From Sphingomonas aerolata (GTDB lineage Bacteria; Pseudomonadota; Alphaproteobacteria; Sphingomonadales; Sphingomonadaceae), in assembly GCF_003046295.1 (NCBI RefSeq), contig NZ_PZZN01000003.1, positions 868,001 through 932,000 on the forward strand: a stretch of 64,000 bases of DNA. Reading direction: 5' to 3'. Positions 18,059-26,347 of this stretch are shown here, one piece after another. The notes beneath the pieces are model-generated. The model did no database searches, was not told the DNA's origin, and saw only the letters and a program-made list of their open reading frames with translations. The position numbers were made by a program, and so were the translations under genes. The stretch's first letter is position 1. Every line of letters starts with the position of its first letter.

Positions 18059-19233
18059 CCCTGGCAAACGCGATCGCCGCCGATGGCGCGATGACCGACG
18101 AAGAGATCATGATCCTCGATTCCATCGACAAGTTCCTCGAAACCGATGTGAAGCCGTTCGTTCACCAGCTCGAACATGACGACGAATATCCGCAGAAGAT
18201 CGTCGACACGATGAAGGAAATGGGCCTGTTCGGGCTCATGATCGCACCCGAATTCGGCGGGTTCGGCGTCTCGACGCTGACCTATGCGCGGATCATCGAG
18301 AAGATCTCGACCGTGTGGATGTCGGTCGCAGGGATCATCAACAGCCACATGATCATGGCGATGACGGTCCAGCGCTGCGGTACCGAGGCGCAGAAGGATC
18401 ATTATCTGCCCAAATTCGCGACCGGCGAACTGCGCGGCGGCATCGGCCTGACCGAGCCCGACGCGGGCACCGACCTTCAGGCGATCCGCACCACCGCGGT
18501 GCGCGATGGCGACGACTATGTCGTCAACGGCAGCAAGATGTGGATCACCAATTCGGGCTCGGGCAACACCATCCTGTTGCTGGTCAAGACCGACACGGCC
18601 GCCGAGCCACGCCACAAGGGCATGAGCCTGCTGATCGCCGAGAAGGGTGACGGCTTCATCGTGTCGAAGAAGCTGGAGAAGCTTGGCTACAAGGGCATCG
18701 ACAGCAACGCGCTGACTTTCGACGGGTACCGCGTGCCGGTCGATCGGCTGATCGGCGGGATCGAGGGCGTCGGCCTGAAGCAGGTGCTGGGCGGGCTCGA
18801 ACTCGGCCGCATCAACGTCGCCGCGCGCGGCGTCGGCATCGCGCAGGCAGCACTCGACGAGGCGGTCGCCTATGCGCAGACGCGCAAGACGTTCGGCAAG
18901 CCGATCTGCGAGCATCAGGCGATCCAGCTGAAACTCGGCGAGATGACGACGCGCACCTACGCCGCGCGGCTACTCACCGAAGCCGCCGCCAAGGCGTATG
19001 ACCGCGGCGAGCGCTGCGACATGGAAGCCGGCATGGCCAAGTATTTCGCGACCGAAGCCGGCCTGGAGAACGCGATCGAGGCGATGCGGATCTTCGGCGG
19101 CTACGGCTATTCGAAGGAATATAATGTCGAGCGGCTTTACCGCGATGCACCGTTGCTGACGATCGGCGAAGGCACCAACGAACTGCAACGTATCATCATC
19201 GCCAAGCAGATCATCGCGCGGAACCCGGCATGA
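18055..19233 (+). CDS. Acyl-CoA dehydrogenase, predicted for a branched C5 dicarboxylyl-CoA
   Basis: A 392-residue flavoprotein with the complete fold: N-terminal helices, then the FAD-binding middle domain (GIGLTEPDAGTDLQAI and KMWITNSGSG). The C-terminal helical domain includes QTRKTFGKPICEHQAIQ and the catalytic base in IGEGTNELQ. PA0879 holds the same place in the Pseudomonas itaconate cluster and is linked to methylsuccinyl-CoA. I infer a feed-in reaction from 2-methylsuccinyl-CoA. ATGA overlaps lie at both ends of the gene. Confidence 0.85.
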   Translation: MTLANAIAADGAMTDEEIMILDSIDKFLETDVKPFVHQLEHDDEYPQKIVDTMKEMGLFGLMIAPEFGGFGVSTLTYARIIEKISTVWMSVAGIINSHMIMAMTVQRCGTEAQKDHYLPKFATGELRGGIGLTEPDAGTDLQAIRTTAVRDGDDYVVNGSKMWITNSGSGNTILLLVKTDTAAEPRHKGMSLLIAEKGDGFIVSKKLEKLGYKGIDSNALTFDGYRVPVDRLIGGIEGVGLKQVLGGLELGRINVAARGVGIAQAALDEAVAYAQTRKTFGKPICEHQAIQLKLGEMTTRTYAARLLTEAAAKAYDRGERCDMEAGMAKYFATEAGLENAIEAMRIFGGYGYSKEYNVERLYRDAPLLTIGEGTNELQRIIIAKQIIARNPA

Positions 19234-20438
19234 GCCAGCCAGCGCCTAATCAACCACTCGCCGGCCTCCGCATCGTCGCGGTCGAACAATATGGCGCCGG
19301 GCCGTTCGGTACGCAGCAGCTCGCCGATCTCGGCGCCGAGGTCATCAAGATCGAGAATCACAAGGACGGCGGGGATATCGGTCGGCATGTCGGCCCGTAT
19401 TTCTTCGCACCGGGCGACAGCCATTTCTACGAATCGCTCAACCGCAACAAGCGCAGCATCGGCCTCGACCTGAAGAGCGCGGACGGGCGCGCGGTGCTCG
19501 AGAAGCTCGTCGCGGAGTCGGACGTGGTGTTCAACAATTTGCGCGGCGACCTGCCGGCAAAGCTCGGGCTCGACTATGCCGCACTGTCGCAGTTCAACCC
19601 CGCGATCGCCTGCGTCCACCTCTCCGCCTATGGTCGTACCGGCAGCCGCGCGGCATGGCCAGGCTATGACTATCTGATGCAGGCCGAGGCCGGCTATCTG
19701 TCGCTCACCGGCGAGCCGGGAACGCCGCCCGCACGCTTCGGGCTGTCGATCGTCGACTTCATGACCGGCACCACCGCTGCGCTCGCGATCCTGGCCGGCG
19801 TCGTCTCGGCGCGCGGCAGCGGGATCGGCCGCGATCTCGACGTCAGCCTGTTCGACGTCGCGCTCGGCAACCTCAACTATGTCGCCGAATGGTATCTCAA
19901 CGGCGGCGTCACCGTCGAACGCACGTCGCGATCGAGCCATCCCTCACTCACCCCCAGCCAGCTCTACACGACCAGCGACGGCTGGATCTTCGTGATGTGC
20001 AACAAGGAGAAGTTCTTCGAGGTTCTGTGCGGGCTGATCGAGCGTCCCGAATGGGCGACCGATCCGCGCTACGCGACCTTCGCCGCCCGGCTGGAGAACC
20101 GTCCGGCGTTCAACGCGGATCTCGATGCGGTGCTGTCGACCCGCACCACCGCGGACTGGATGCAGCTGTTCGAAGGACGCGTGCCGGCCGCGCCAGTGCT
20201 CGACGTTCAGCAGGCGCTCGACAATCCGTTTCTCGCGGAATCGAAGCGGATCATCGATTTCCAGCATCCCGAACACGGCCCCCTGCCCGGCATCGCTTCC
20301 TCGATCCGCGCGGGCGGCGTCGAACATCCGGACAAGGCTGCTCCCACACTCGGTGCGGATACCAGCGCCATCCTCGCGACCCTCGGCTACACCGATGACG
20401 ACGTGGCAGCCTTGCGGACCCGCGGCGCGGTCCGGTGA
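19230..20438 (+). CDS. CaiB/BaiF class III CoA-transferase, predicted itaconate CoA-transferase
   Basis: A 402-residue formyl-CoA-transferase-fold protein. The N-terminal signature is LRIVAVEQYGAGPFGTQQLADLGAEVIKIE; KRSIGLDLKS follows, and the catalytic aspartate is probably Asp176 in GLSIVDFMTG. It would move CoA from succinyl-CoA to itaconate (Ict) and so start the pathway. It overlaps the acyl-CoA dehydrogenase stop by ATGA. Substrate choice rests on gene context. Confidence 0.83.
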   Translation: MSQPAPNQPLAGLRIVAVEQYGAGPFGTQQLADLGAEVIKIENHKDGGDIGRHVGPYFFAPGDSHFYESLNRNKRSIGLDLKSADGRAVLEKLVAESDVVFNNLRGDLPAKLGLDYAALSQFNPAIACVHLSAYGRTGSRAAWPGYDYLMQAEAGYLSLTGEPGTPPARFGLSIVDFMTGTTAALAILAGVVSARGSGIGRDLDVSLFDVALGNLNYVAEWYLNGGVTVERTSRSSHPSLTPSQLYTTSDGWIFVMCNKEKFFEVLCGLIERPEWATDPRYATFAARLENRPAFNADLDAVLSTRTTADWMQLFEGRVPAAPVLDVQQALDNPFLAESKRIIDFQHPEHGPLPGIASSIRAGGVEHPDKAAPTLGADTSAILATLGYTDDDVAALRTRGAVR

Positions 20439-20521
20439 CACCCGCGCTTGCATCAAACGCCAAGGCATTGGACGGTGCGCTATTGTCCGGATCACCCGAC
20501 AAAGCGACCGATGGATATTTG

Positions 20522-21265
20522 ATGCCCCAACTTCGTCAGCAACCGCGTTACCTGCAACTCGCCCAGACGCTGATCAACGAGATCGAGGATGGGCGCTATC
20601 CAATTGGCACGCTGCTGCCGACCGAGTTCGAGCTGTGCGACCAGTTCGGCGCAAGCCGCTTCACCGTGCGCGAGGCGATCAAGCGGCTCGTGCAATCGGG
20701 CATGGTTTCGCGACAGGCCGGGGTCGGCACGCGCGTCCTCGGGCTGTCGCGCCCGGCGGCGTATCGCCAGGTGATGGAGGGGCTGTCCGATCTCCAGCAA
20801 TACACCAACGAGACCAGCCTCACGATCATCGCGCGCGAGACGATCGCGCTGGACGGCCCGCTCTCCGAACAGGTCGGCGCGACATCGGGCCAGACCTGGC
20901 TGCATCTCATGGCGCTGCGCCGCGCCGCCGGGACCAGCCCGATCTCCTTTTCGGACATCTATCTCCACCCCGCATTCCGCAGCCTGAAGCTCGACGACGA
21001 TGTCGGCGATGTGCCGATCTTCAGCCGGATCGAGGAACAGTTTGGCGAGCGCGTCGCCGAAGTCCGCCAGCATATCGAAGCGGTGGCGATCCCCGCGCCG
21101 ATCGCCAAATTGCTCGAAACCAAGACCGGTGCGCCGGGCCTGCGCCTGACGCGGCAATATCTCAACGCACGCGGCGAGGTCGTCGAGATGGCGATCAACA
21201 CCCATCCCGCGGACCGATATTCCTATTCCCAGACCTTCCGCCGCGATCCCGTATCCGGCCTGTAG
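20522..21265 (+). CDS. GntR-family (HutC/UTRA) repressor of the itaconate operon
   Basis: About 247 residues from the ATG at 20522. A GTG at 20435 overlapping the previous stop is possible but adds 29 atypical residues. The N-terminal winged helix reads YLQLAQTLINEIEDGRYPIG, PTEFELCDQFGASRFTVREA and IKRLVQSGMVSRQAGVGT. A UTRA ligand-binding domain follows, with PISFSDIYLHPAFR and later ETKTGAPGLRLTRQYLN. It lies inside the operon, and the upstream gap contains TTGTCCGGATC near 20483, which is partly like the operator. HutC-type proteins bind pathway acids or CoA esters. Itaconate clusters elsewhere use a LysR (RipR), so this is a regulator swap. Confidence 0.85.
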   Translation: MPQLRQQPRYLQLAQTLINEIEDGRYPIGTLLPTEFELCDQFGASRFTVREAIKRLVQSGMVSRQAGVGTRVLGLSRPAAYRQVMEGLSDLQQYTNETSLTIIARETIALDGPLSEQVGATSGQTWLHLMALRRAAGTSPISFSDIYLHPAFRSLKLDDDVGDVPIFSRIEEQFGERVAEVRQHIEAVAIPAPIAKLLETKTGAPGLRLTRQYLNARGEVVEMAINTHPADRYSYSQTFRRDPVSGL

Positions 21266-21275
21266 AGGACATCCC

Positions 21276-22103
21276 ATGACCATTGCCGCCCGCAGTATCC
21301 TGTTCGTGCCTGGCGATCGTGCCGAGCGTTTCGAAAAGGCGCGCGCGAGCGGCGCGGACATCGTTGTGATCGATCTCGAAGACGCTGTCCTCCCCGACCG
21401 CAAAGTTGCCGCGCGCGATACGATTTACGATGCGCTTGCCGGTCTGACGGAACCGCGCTTCGTCGTGCGCGTCAACAGTCTGGATACCGATTGGCATGCG
21501 GACGACGTACGTGGACTCGCCGCACTGTCAGGCGTCGCTGGACTGATGCTGCCCAAGGCCGAGCGCGCGTCGGACTTCGCGGCGATGCACGAGGCGGCAG
21601 CCGGCAAGCCGCTCCATGCACTGGTGGAAACCGTTTCGGCGGTCTTGAACCTGGCGGACCTCGTCACCGCGCCCGGTCTCTCACGGCTGTCGTTCGGCAC
21701 GGTGGACTTCCAGGCGGACGCCGGCATCGACGGCGACCAGGCGGAGATCGACTATGTCCGTACCCAGCTCGTCCTTCACTCGCGAAGCGCCGGACTTGCA
21801 GCACCCGTTGATGGCGTTTCGACGGATCTCTCTAACGACGAGGCGCTGGCACGCGACACCGACCACGCACGTCGCTTCGGCTTCGGCGGAAAGCTTTGCG
21901 TCCATCCACGACAGGTGGGGATCGTCAACGCGGCATTCCTGCCCTCCGCCTCTGACGTGGACTGGGCCACCCGCGTGGTCGCCGCTATCGACGGCGCGTT
22001 CGGAGCCGTTGCCGTCGACGGCAAACTGATCGACAAACCCGTCGTCGATCGCGCTCGTCGAGTTCTTGACACATATTCGGCATTTGATTCTTTCCGCCGG
22101 TAA
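21276..22103 (+). CDS. CitE-like lyase, predicted (S)-citramalyl-CoA lyase
   Basis: A 275-residue HpcH/HpaI-superfamily TIM barrel of the CitE type. Family marks are RSILFVPGDRAERFEKA, the metal and substrate residues in IVVIDLEDAV, MLPKAE, the Glu in ALVETVSAV, FGTVDFQADAG and the C-terminal KLCVHPRQV. It should split citramalyl-CoA into acetyl-CoA and pyruvate (Ccl), the last step of itaconate breakdown. An AGAGGACAT sequence precedes the ATG, 10 bp after the GntR stop. A CitE used in citrate fermentation would need CitD and CitF, which are absent. Confidence 0.87.
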   Translation: MTIAARSILFVPGDRAERFEKARASGADIVVIDLEDAVLPDRKVAARDTIYDALAGLTEPRFVVRVNSLDTDWHADDVRGLAALSGVAGLMLPKAERASDFAAMHEAAAGKPLHALVETVSAVLNLADLVTAPGLSRLSFGTVDFQADAGIDGDQAEIDYVRTQLVLHSRSAGLAAPVDGVSTDLSNDEALARDTDHARRFGFGGKLCVHPRQVGIVNAAFLPSASDVDWATRVVAAIDGAFGAVAVDGKLIDKPVVDRARRVLDTYSAFDSFRR

Positions 22104-22478
22104 GCAGACAGCGTGGATGGCCCGCCGGTTCGCAATATTTGCGAAAGATGACCCAGTTGAGGACGTTCAAATGCAGTCGGTTGCATCACGGAGGTAGACG
22201 CTCGTTTATCATTGACTAGAGCCGGTTTCGGCGGGGGAACGCAACGGAGGAAGATTGGAAGCGTGGTCACTTCCTCGCCAAACCATGTGCATCTGATCCC
22301 AGACCTTCCAAGGCCCAGGCATTTCGCAAGCTTCATTGCGCGTGCCGGCTCGCAGAGCTACGTCCTTTGAGACGACATATACGCGTCCACACCCGCCAAT
22401 TCTTGATGTCATTCTGTTAGTACAGCCGGTACTCTAACCTCTTCGAAAAACGATCGATGCTCGTCCAGAAAGCGCTGG
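22104..22478. other. Intergenic region between convergent clusters
   Basis: About 375 bp between the convergent citramalyl-CoA lyase and FadR-type GntR genes. A minus-strand open frame at 22209-22412 resembles nothing I know and lacks a ribosome binding site. No clear terminator hairpin was found by eye. Confidence 0.5.
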
Positions 22479-23201
22479 CTAATTATCACTCTCCCGACGG
22501 GCAAACAGATCACCGATGGACGCGACAAAATGCGTGTTCATTGCTGCGGTCGCAGCTTTCGGGTCACGATCGGCGATCGTGCGCGCTAACGCATGATGAT
22601 GTGCCAGTACGGCGGCACGCTGCCGCGCGGTGGTCCGCGTTGCCCACGCTGCAGGGACGGCATGAACCATCATCGGTGCGAACGAGCGGATGATCTGCAA
22701 GAACAACATGTTGCGTCCAGCCTGCGCGATTGCTTGGTGAAACGCTATGTCGTGGCGGGTCAGCGCATCGATATCGCTACCGGCTGCTTCCATTGCCTCG
22801 GCCAGACCGATGATCGTCCGCGCCTCTTCGTCGGTGCGGTCGATCGCGGCGAGCTCGGCAGTGCGGAGTTCCAGCGTGCGGCGCACGTCCCAGATCTGTA
22901 CCATCGAGATTTGCGCCGTTGCCACCGCGTGGTCGAGCGACGTTGCCATCACAGATCCGTCGATCGCGGCTACGCGCGCGCGCCTGCCGTTGCCTACGTC
23001 GATAAGTCGCAACGCCGCTAGAGCGCCGAACGCCTCGCGGAGTACTGGGCGGCTGACACCCAGTTCTGTCGCAAAATGCCCTTCGGACGGCAGCGTGTCG
23101 CCGACTTTCATGTCGTTCGTGCGGATATGTGTGCGGACCGCATGGACCGCCTGATCGACCAGCGAGCCGCCCTCTATCAGTCGCACGCTCGTCGCGCTCA
23201 T
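22479..23201 (-). CDS. GntR-family (FadR/FCD) transcriptional regulator
   Basis: A 240-residue protein from the ATG at 23201, which overlaps the AraC gene stop (ATGA). The frame is open further upstream, but that part lies inside the AraC gene. The winged helix is GGSLVDQAVHAVRTHIRTND, then LPSEGHFATELGVSRPVLREA. The FCD effector domain has VWDVRRTLE-like spacing (IWDVRRTLELRTAELAA), DIAFHQAIAQAG and the metal-ligand His in ALAHHHAL-like (VLAHHHALARTI). FadR-type proteins sense carboxylates or acyl esters. It is the last gene of a minus-strand block for ester uptake and breakdown, which it probably regulates. Confidence 0.87.
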   Translation of the reverse strand: MSATSVRLIEGGSLVDQAVHAVRTHIRTNDMKVGDTLPSEGHFATELGVSRPVLREAFGALAALRLIDVGNGRRARVAAIDGSVMATSLDHAVATAQISMVQIWDVRRTLELRTAELAAIDRTDEEARTIIGLAEAMEAAGSDIDALTRHDIAFHQAIAQAGRNMLFLQIIRSFAPMMVHAVPAAWATRTTARQRAAVLAHHHALARTIADRDPKAATAAMNTHFVASIGDLFARRESDN

Positions 23202-24031
23202 GCCGCGAGCCGTGGTGCGCGCAGCGACGACGGGGTCGCGCCAAACTGCCGCGAGAAGGCCCGCGTAAAACTGGCATTGTTGAGATAGCCGCACTGGTAT
23301 CCGATCGACGATACCGGCAGATCGGTCGCGATCAGCATCTGGCGTGCCGCTCCGAGCCGCCTGTCCAGCAGCGCGTCGGCGACCGTGCAGGCGAACATGT
23401 CGCGGAAGCCGCGGGTCAGCTTCGCACGGTTCAGTCCACAAGCGCGCGCGATCGAATCGAGCGTCATCTTCTCACCCCAGCGCTCGTCGATCATGCGCTT
23501 GGCCGCGACGATCCGCTGGCTGTCCCTCGCAGACAACTGCCCGGCGCCCGCGAGCGGCACAAGGTCGTCCTCGACGATCCGCTGAAACGTGATGGACAGG
23601 AGTTCAATGCATTTCGCGGACCTGTGTGTGCTGCGCCAGGGCTCGGAGAGCGCGCAATCGCGGATCGCGACGACGATCAGCCGCAATTCGCTTGGCAAAT
23701 GACACGCGATGTTCGCGTCCGGCGCGTAATCGAAGACCCGCAGGCAGGCACCGCGTTCGACTGCAAGAATGAGGACCGCCCGCTCCTCCGAAGGAACCGC
23801 ACCGGTCGTGACGGTGACCTGGGCCGGCGTCTGCTCGCCCAGCGTGAAGCAGAGGACCACGGCATCGGCGGGAAACGTCGTCGGGTCGACCATGCCCTCG
23901 CCGATGAATGCCGCCATCTCGGGCGACACCGTGACGCGTTCCTTCTGCATGCTTCGCTCGCCCACCGCCGCTCTCCTTCTCCCGTTTGCCGGGCTTGGGT
24001 CGATCATGCAGCTATCAGATAGCTCCTGCAA
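23198..24031 (-). CDS. AraC-family transcriptional regulator
   Basis: Up to 277 residues. The C-terminal two-HTH AraC domain is clear: MTLDSIARACGLNRAKLTRG for the first helix-turn-helix and SSIGYQCGYLNNASFTRAF for the second. The first 170 residues form an unclassified sensor domain. The start is uncertain: M9 (24007) or M28 would place the palindrome 24010-24024 in the promoter rather than inside the gene, and I favour 24007. It is co-transcribed with the GntR gene by stop-start overlap. The pair probably integrates two signals for one pathway. Confidence 0.85.
   Translation of the reverse strand: MQELSDSCMIDPSPANGRRRAAVGERSMQKERVTVSPEMAAFIGEGMVDPTTFPADAVVLCFTLGEQTPAQVTVTTGAVPSEERAVLILAVERGACLRVFDYAPDANIACHLPSELRLIVVAIRDCALSEPWRSTHRSAKCIELLSITFQRIVEDDLVPLAGAGQLSARDSQRIVAAKRMIDERWGEKMTLDSIARACGLNRAKLTRGFRDMFACTVADALLDRRLGAARQMLIATDLPVSSIGYQCGYLNNASFTRAFSRQFGATPSSLRAPRLAA
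24010..24024. promoter_or_regulatory. 15-bp palindrome AGCTATCAGATAGCT, copy 1
   Basis: A perfect inverted repeat, AGCTATC-N-GATAGCT, immediately upstream of the favoured AraC start. It is followed 8 bp later by another half-like copy, AGCTATCTTACAGG (24033-24046). The same palindrome stands before the TonB receptor at 29967-29981. In both places ACCTGT lies beside it on the same strand of the motif. It is a strong candidate operator for the AraC or GntR regulator here. Confidence 0.7.
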
Positions 24032-24046
24032 GAGCTATCTTACAGG

Positions 24047-25351
24047 TCAGGCCGTTGCTGATACCGGCGCGCGACGCATTGCCATCGTAAAGGCGACGAC
24101 GGAGATCGCGCTGGTCACCACGCCGACGATCGCGAGACCTTGCGCGAGATGCGCTTCGCCGCCCAGCATGCCGCTTGCAGCAGCGACCAGCGTGGGTGCG
24201 AGGCCGTAGCCGATCAGCCCCGCGATCGCGATGAACGCGCCGATGCACAACCCGCGCAGTTCGTTGGGGATCAGCACGGTCAACGCCACCGAAGTCACAA
24301 CGCCCGTCACCGCACCGCACGTTACCAACAGACCCACGGCGACCCCGAACAGCGGGACCGAGGGCATGATCGGAAACAACGCCGCGGGTACGCCGAGCGC
24401 GGCGGCAAGGATCGCACCGATCAGCAGGCCACCGCGGCGGCCGCTCTTTTGCCCGCGATCGGCGGACAGACCACCGACGATCGCACCGACCACGCCGGCA
24501 CCGAACAGCAGCGCGCCCATCCAGCCGGCGAACTGGTCGGGTTGGAGGTGGAACGTTCGCGACAGGACCGGCGAAACCCAGATCCCAGCCGCGGCATCGG
24601 CCATCACCACGCTGATCTGGCCGATGAACAACGGGATCAGGAACACGCGACGCGCCCAGAGTTCGCCGGCCACGACCTTGAACGGCGCATGGGTGCCGGC
24701 CGCAACCTCCTGCCGCACCGGTTCGCGCAGCAGGAACAGTGGCAGGATGGCGAGCATGCTGACGACCGCCAGGCACAGATGCACACTTCGCCACGGCATC
24801 ATGCCTGCGAACCACGCTGGCGCGCGGCCATGTGCGAACAGCCCGAACAGTGCGCCCGACAGTGCCAAGGCGAGCGCGACGCCGAGCGACTTGCCAAGGT
24901 TGACGATCAGCATCGCCCTGCCCCGCTGCGTCGGAACGCAGAAATCGGCGCACAGCGAGAGCGCCGCGGTCAGCGCGCCGGTCGTGCCGATCCCGGTCAG
25001 CATGCGTGCGACGAACAGCAACGGAACGCTATGCGCGAGCCCGGTCAGCACCGTGCCCAGCGTCCACACGAACGCGAGTGCGATCATCATTCGCACGCGG
25101 TTGTAGCGATCGACCATGATGCCGATCGGGATCGAGAACACCGCCAGCGGCAGCGCCGCCGACAGCCCCTGGATAAGGCTCAGCGTATAGTCGCTGAGGT
25201 GGAGTTCGGCTTTCGCGCCTTCCTGCACCGTGCCGAATGCGCCCATCATCGTGAAGCCGACCGCCATGGCCAGCGCGAGCGCGAGCAACGGCAACAGCGT
25301 CTTGGCAAATGGCGGTGCGGCCGCCTCGATCGGTCGGGCGAAATCTGTCAT
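24047..25351 (-). CDS. MFS transporter
   Basis: A 434-residue, 12-TM MFS carrier with a long cytoplasmic N-terminus. The loop MVDRYNRVRMM after TM2 is the family signature. TM4-TM5 include FVARMLTGIGTTGALTAAL, and the second half repeats GGLSADRGQKSGRRGG. It resembles the spinster/anion-cation type common in sphingomonad ester and lactone clusters. It follows the HSL-type esterase by 9 bp in the same direction. It may import the hydrolysed product released in the periplasm. Confidence 0.85.
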   Translation of the reverse strand: MTDFARPIEAAAPPFAKTLLPLLALALAMAVGFTMMGAFGTVQEGAKAELHLSDYTLSLIQGLSAALPLAVFSIPIGIMVDRYNRVRMMIALAFVWTLGTVLTGLAHSVPLLFVARMLTGIGTTGALTAALSLCADFCVPTQRGRAMLIVNLGKSLGVALALALSGALFGLFAHGRAPAWFAGMMPWRSVHLCLAVVSMLAILPLFLLREPVRQEVAAGTHAPFKVVAGELWARRVFLIPLFIGQISVVMADAAAGIWVSPVLSRTFHLQPDQFAGWMGALLFGAGVVGAIVGGLSADRGQKSGRRGGLLIGAILAAALGVPAALFPIMPSVPLFGVAVGLLVTCGAVTGVVTSVALTVLIPNELRGLCIGAFIAIAGLIGYGLAPTLVAAASGMLGGEAHLAQGLAIVGVVTSAISVVAFTMAMRRAPVSATA

Positions 25352-25360
25352 TCTGGATCC

Positions 25361-26296
25361 TTATGCAAGCGCACGACGCAGAGCCTCGTGGCTGTCGCGG
25401 CGTGCCTGTTGCGAGACCGGACCGTCGGCGAAGATGTCGAAGGCGTGATAGCCGCCGGGATAGACGTGAAGCTCGACCGGCACTCCGGAGCGGATCAGCC
25501 GCGTCGCATAGTCGATGTCCTCTTCGACGAAGAGATCGAGCGCGCCGGTCGCGATATAGGCGGGCGGCAGGTTGCCGAGATCCGTCGCCCGCGCTGGTGC
25601 CGCATAGGGTGACACGGCGTCGCCACCAGGCGCGTGGCCGAGCAACGCGGTCCAGCCAAAACGATTGCTCTGCGCGGTCCAGACGAACTCGCCGGCATAG
25701 GGATGCGGCGGTGCGGTACAGCTACGGTCGTCGAGCATCGGGTAGATCAGGTGCTGGAATGCGAGCGCATGTTCGCCCCGGTCGCGGACCATCAAGGCCA
25801 GTGCCGCGGCATACCCGCCGCCCGCGCTCTGCCCCATCACGCCGAGCCGCGCCGGATCGATCCCGAGCCGGTCGGCATGGGTGATCGTCCATACCAGCCC
25901 TGCGTAGCAATCCTCGATCGGGCCGGGGAAGTTCGTCTCAGGCGCCAGCCGGTATTCGACCGACACCACGACGCATTCCAGATCGGCAACGAGCGGACGA
26001 AGCAGCGGATCATAGTCGGACACCTTGCCCATCACATAGCCGCCGCCGTGGATGTGATAGATGCACGGCAGGGCGCCGGTGACGCCCGCCGGGCGGAAGA
26101 CGTGCAGGTCGATATCGGGCGCCCCGGCAGGCCCTGGAACCGTATGGATCTCCAGCGTCGCCAGGGTTTCGTCGGCGGGCGGCAGCATCGACGGTCGGTC
26201 GCGCATCGCCGGCAGGATGTCGGCGGTGAGCGAGATCTGCGGCATCATCTCGAGCAGCGGGCGCAGCGTCAGATCCACCAGGTGCAGGCTGTCCAT
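25361..26296 (-). CDS. Alpha/beta hydrolase, HSL-type esterase
   Basis: About 311 residues from the second ATG of an ATGATG pair at 26296, which is 5 bp after GGAGAG. The hormone-sensitive-lipase oxyanion motif HGGGYVMG lies at 83-90, the nucleophile Ser157 in GQSAGGGYA, the acid in ATGALDLFVEED and the His in YPGGYHAFD. There is no signal peptide, so it is cytoplasmic. It lies between the GlcD-like oxidase and the MFS carrier and is one of two esterases in this block. Confidence 0.9.
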   Translation of the reverse strand: MDSLHLVDLTLRPLLEMMPQISLTADILPAMRDRPSMLPPADETLATLEIHTVPGPAGAPDIDLHVFRPAGVTGALPCIYHIHGGGYVMGKVSDYDPLLRPLVADLECVVVSVEYRLAPETNFPGPIEDCYAGLVWTITHADRLGIDPARLGVMGQSAGGGYAAALALMVRDRGEHALAFQHLIYPMLDDRSCTAPPHPYAGEFVWTAQSNRFGWTALLGHAPGGDAVSPYAAPARATDLGNLPPAYIATGALDLFVEEDIDYATRLIRSGVPVELHVYPGGYHAFDIFADGPVSQQARRDSHEALRRALA

Positions 26297-26347
26297 CATT
26301 CTCTCCACGATCCTTGTTGTGACGCGCGTCCGATACCGGAACGGCGT

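Noticed and set aside
21276..22103. CitE-like gene as citrate lyase beta subunit
   Set aside because: There is no acyl carrier (citD), alpha subunit (citF) or citrate lyase ligase nearby. Stand-alone CitE-like proteins act on CoA esters.
22209..22412. Minus-strand 67-codon frame in the gap after the citramalyl-CoA lyase
   Set aside because: No ribosome binding site, atypical composition and no recognisable domain.
24140..25612. A 490-codon plus-strand frame across the MFS and esterase genes
   Set aside because: It is antisense to two well-supported genes, and its Gln/Arg-rich composition is typical of high-GC shadow frames.
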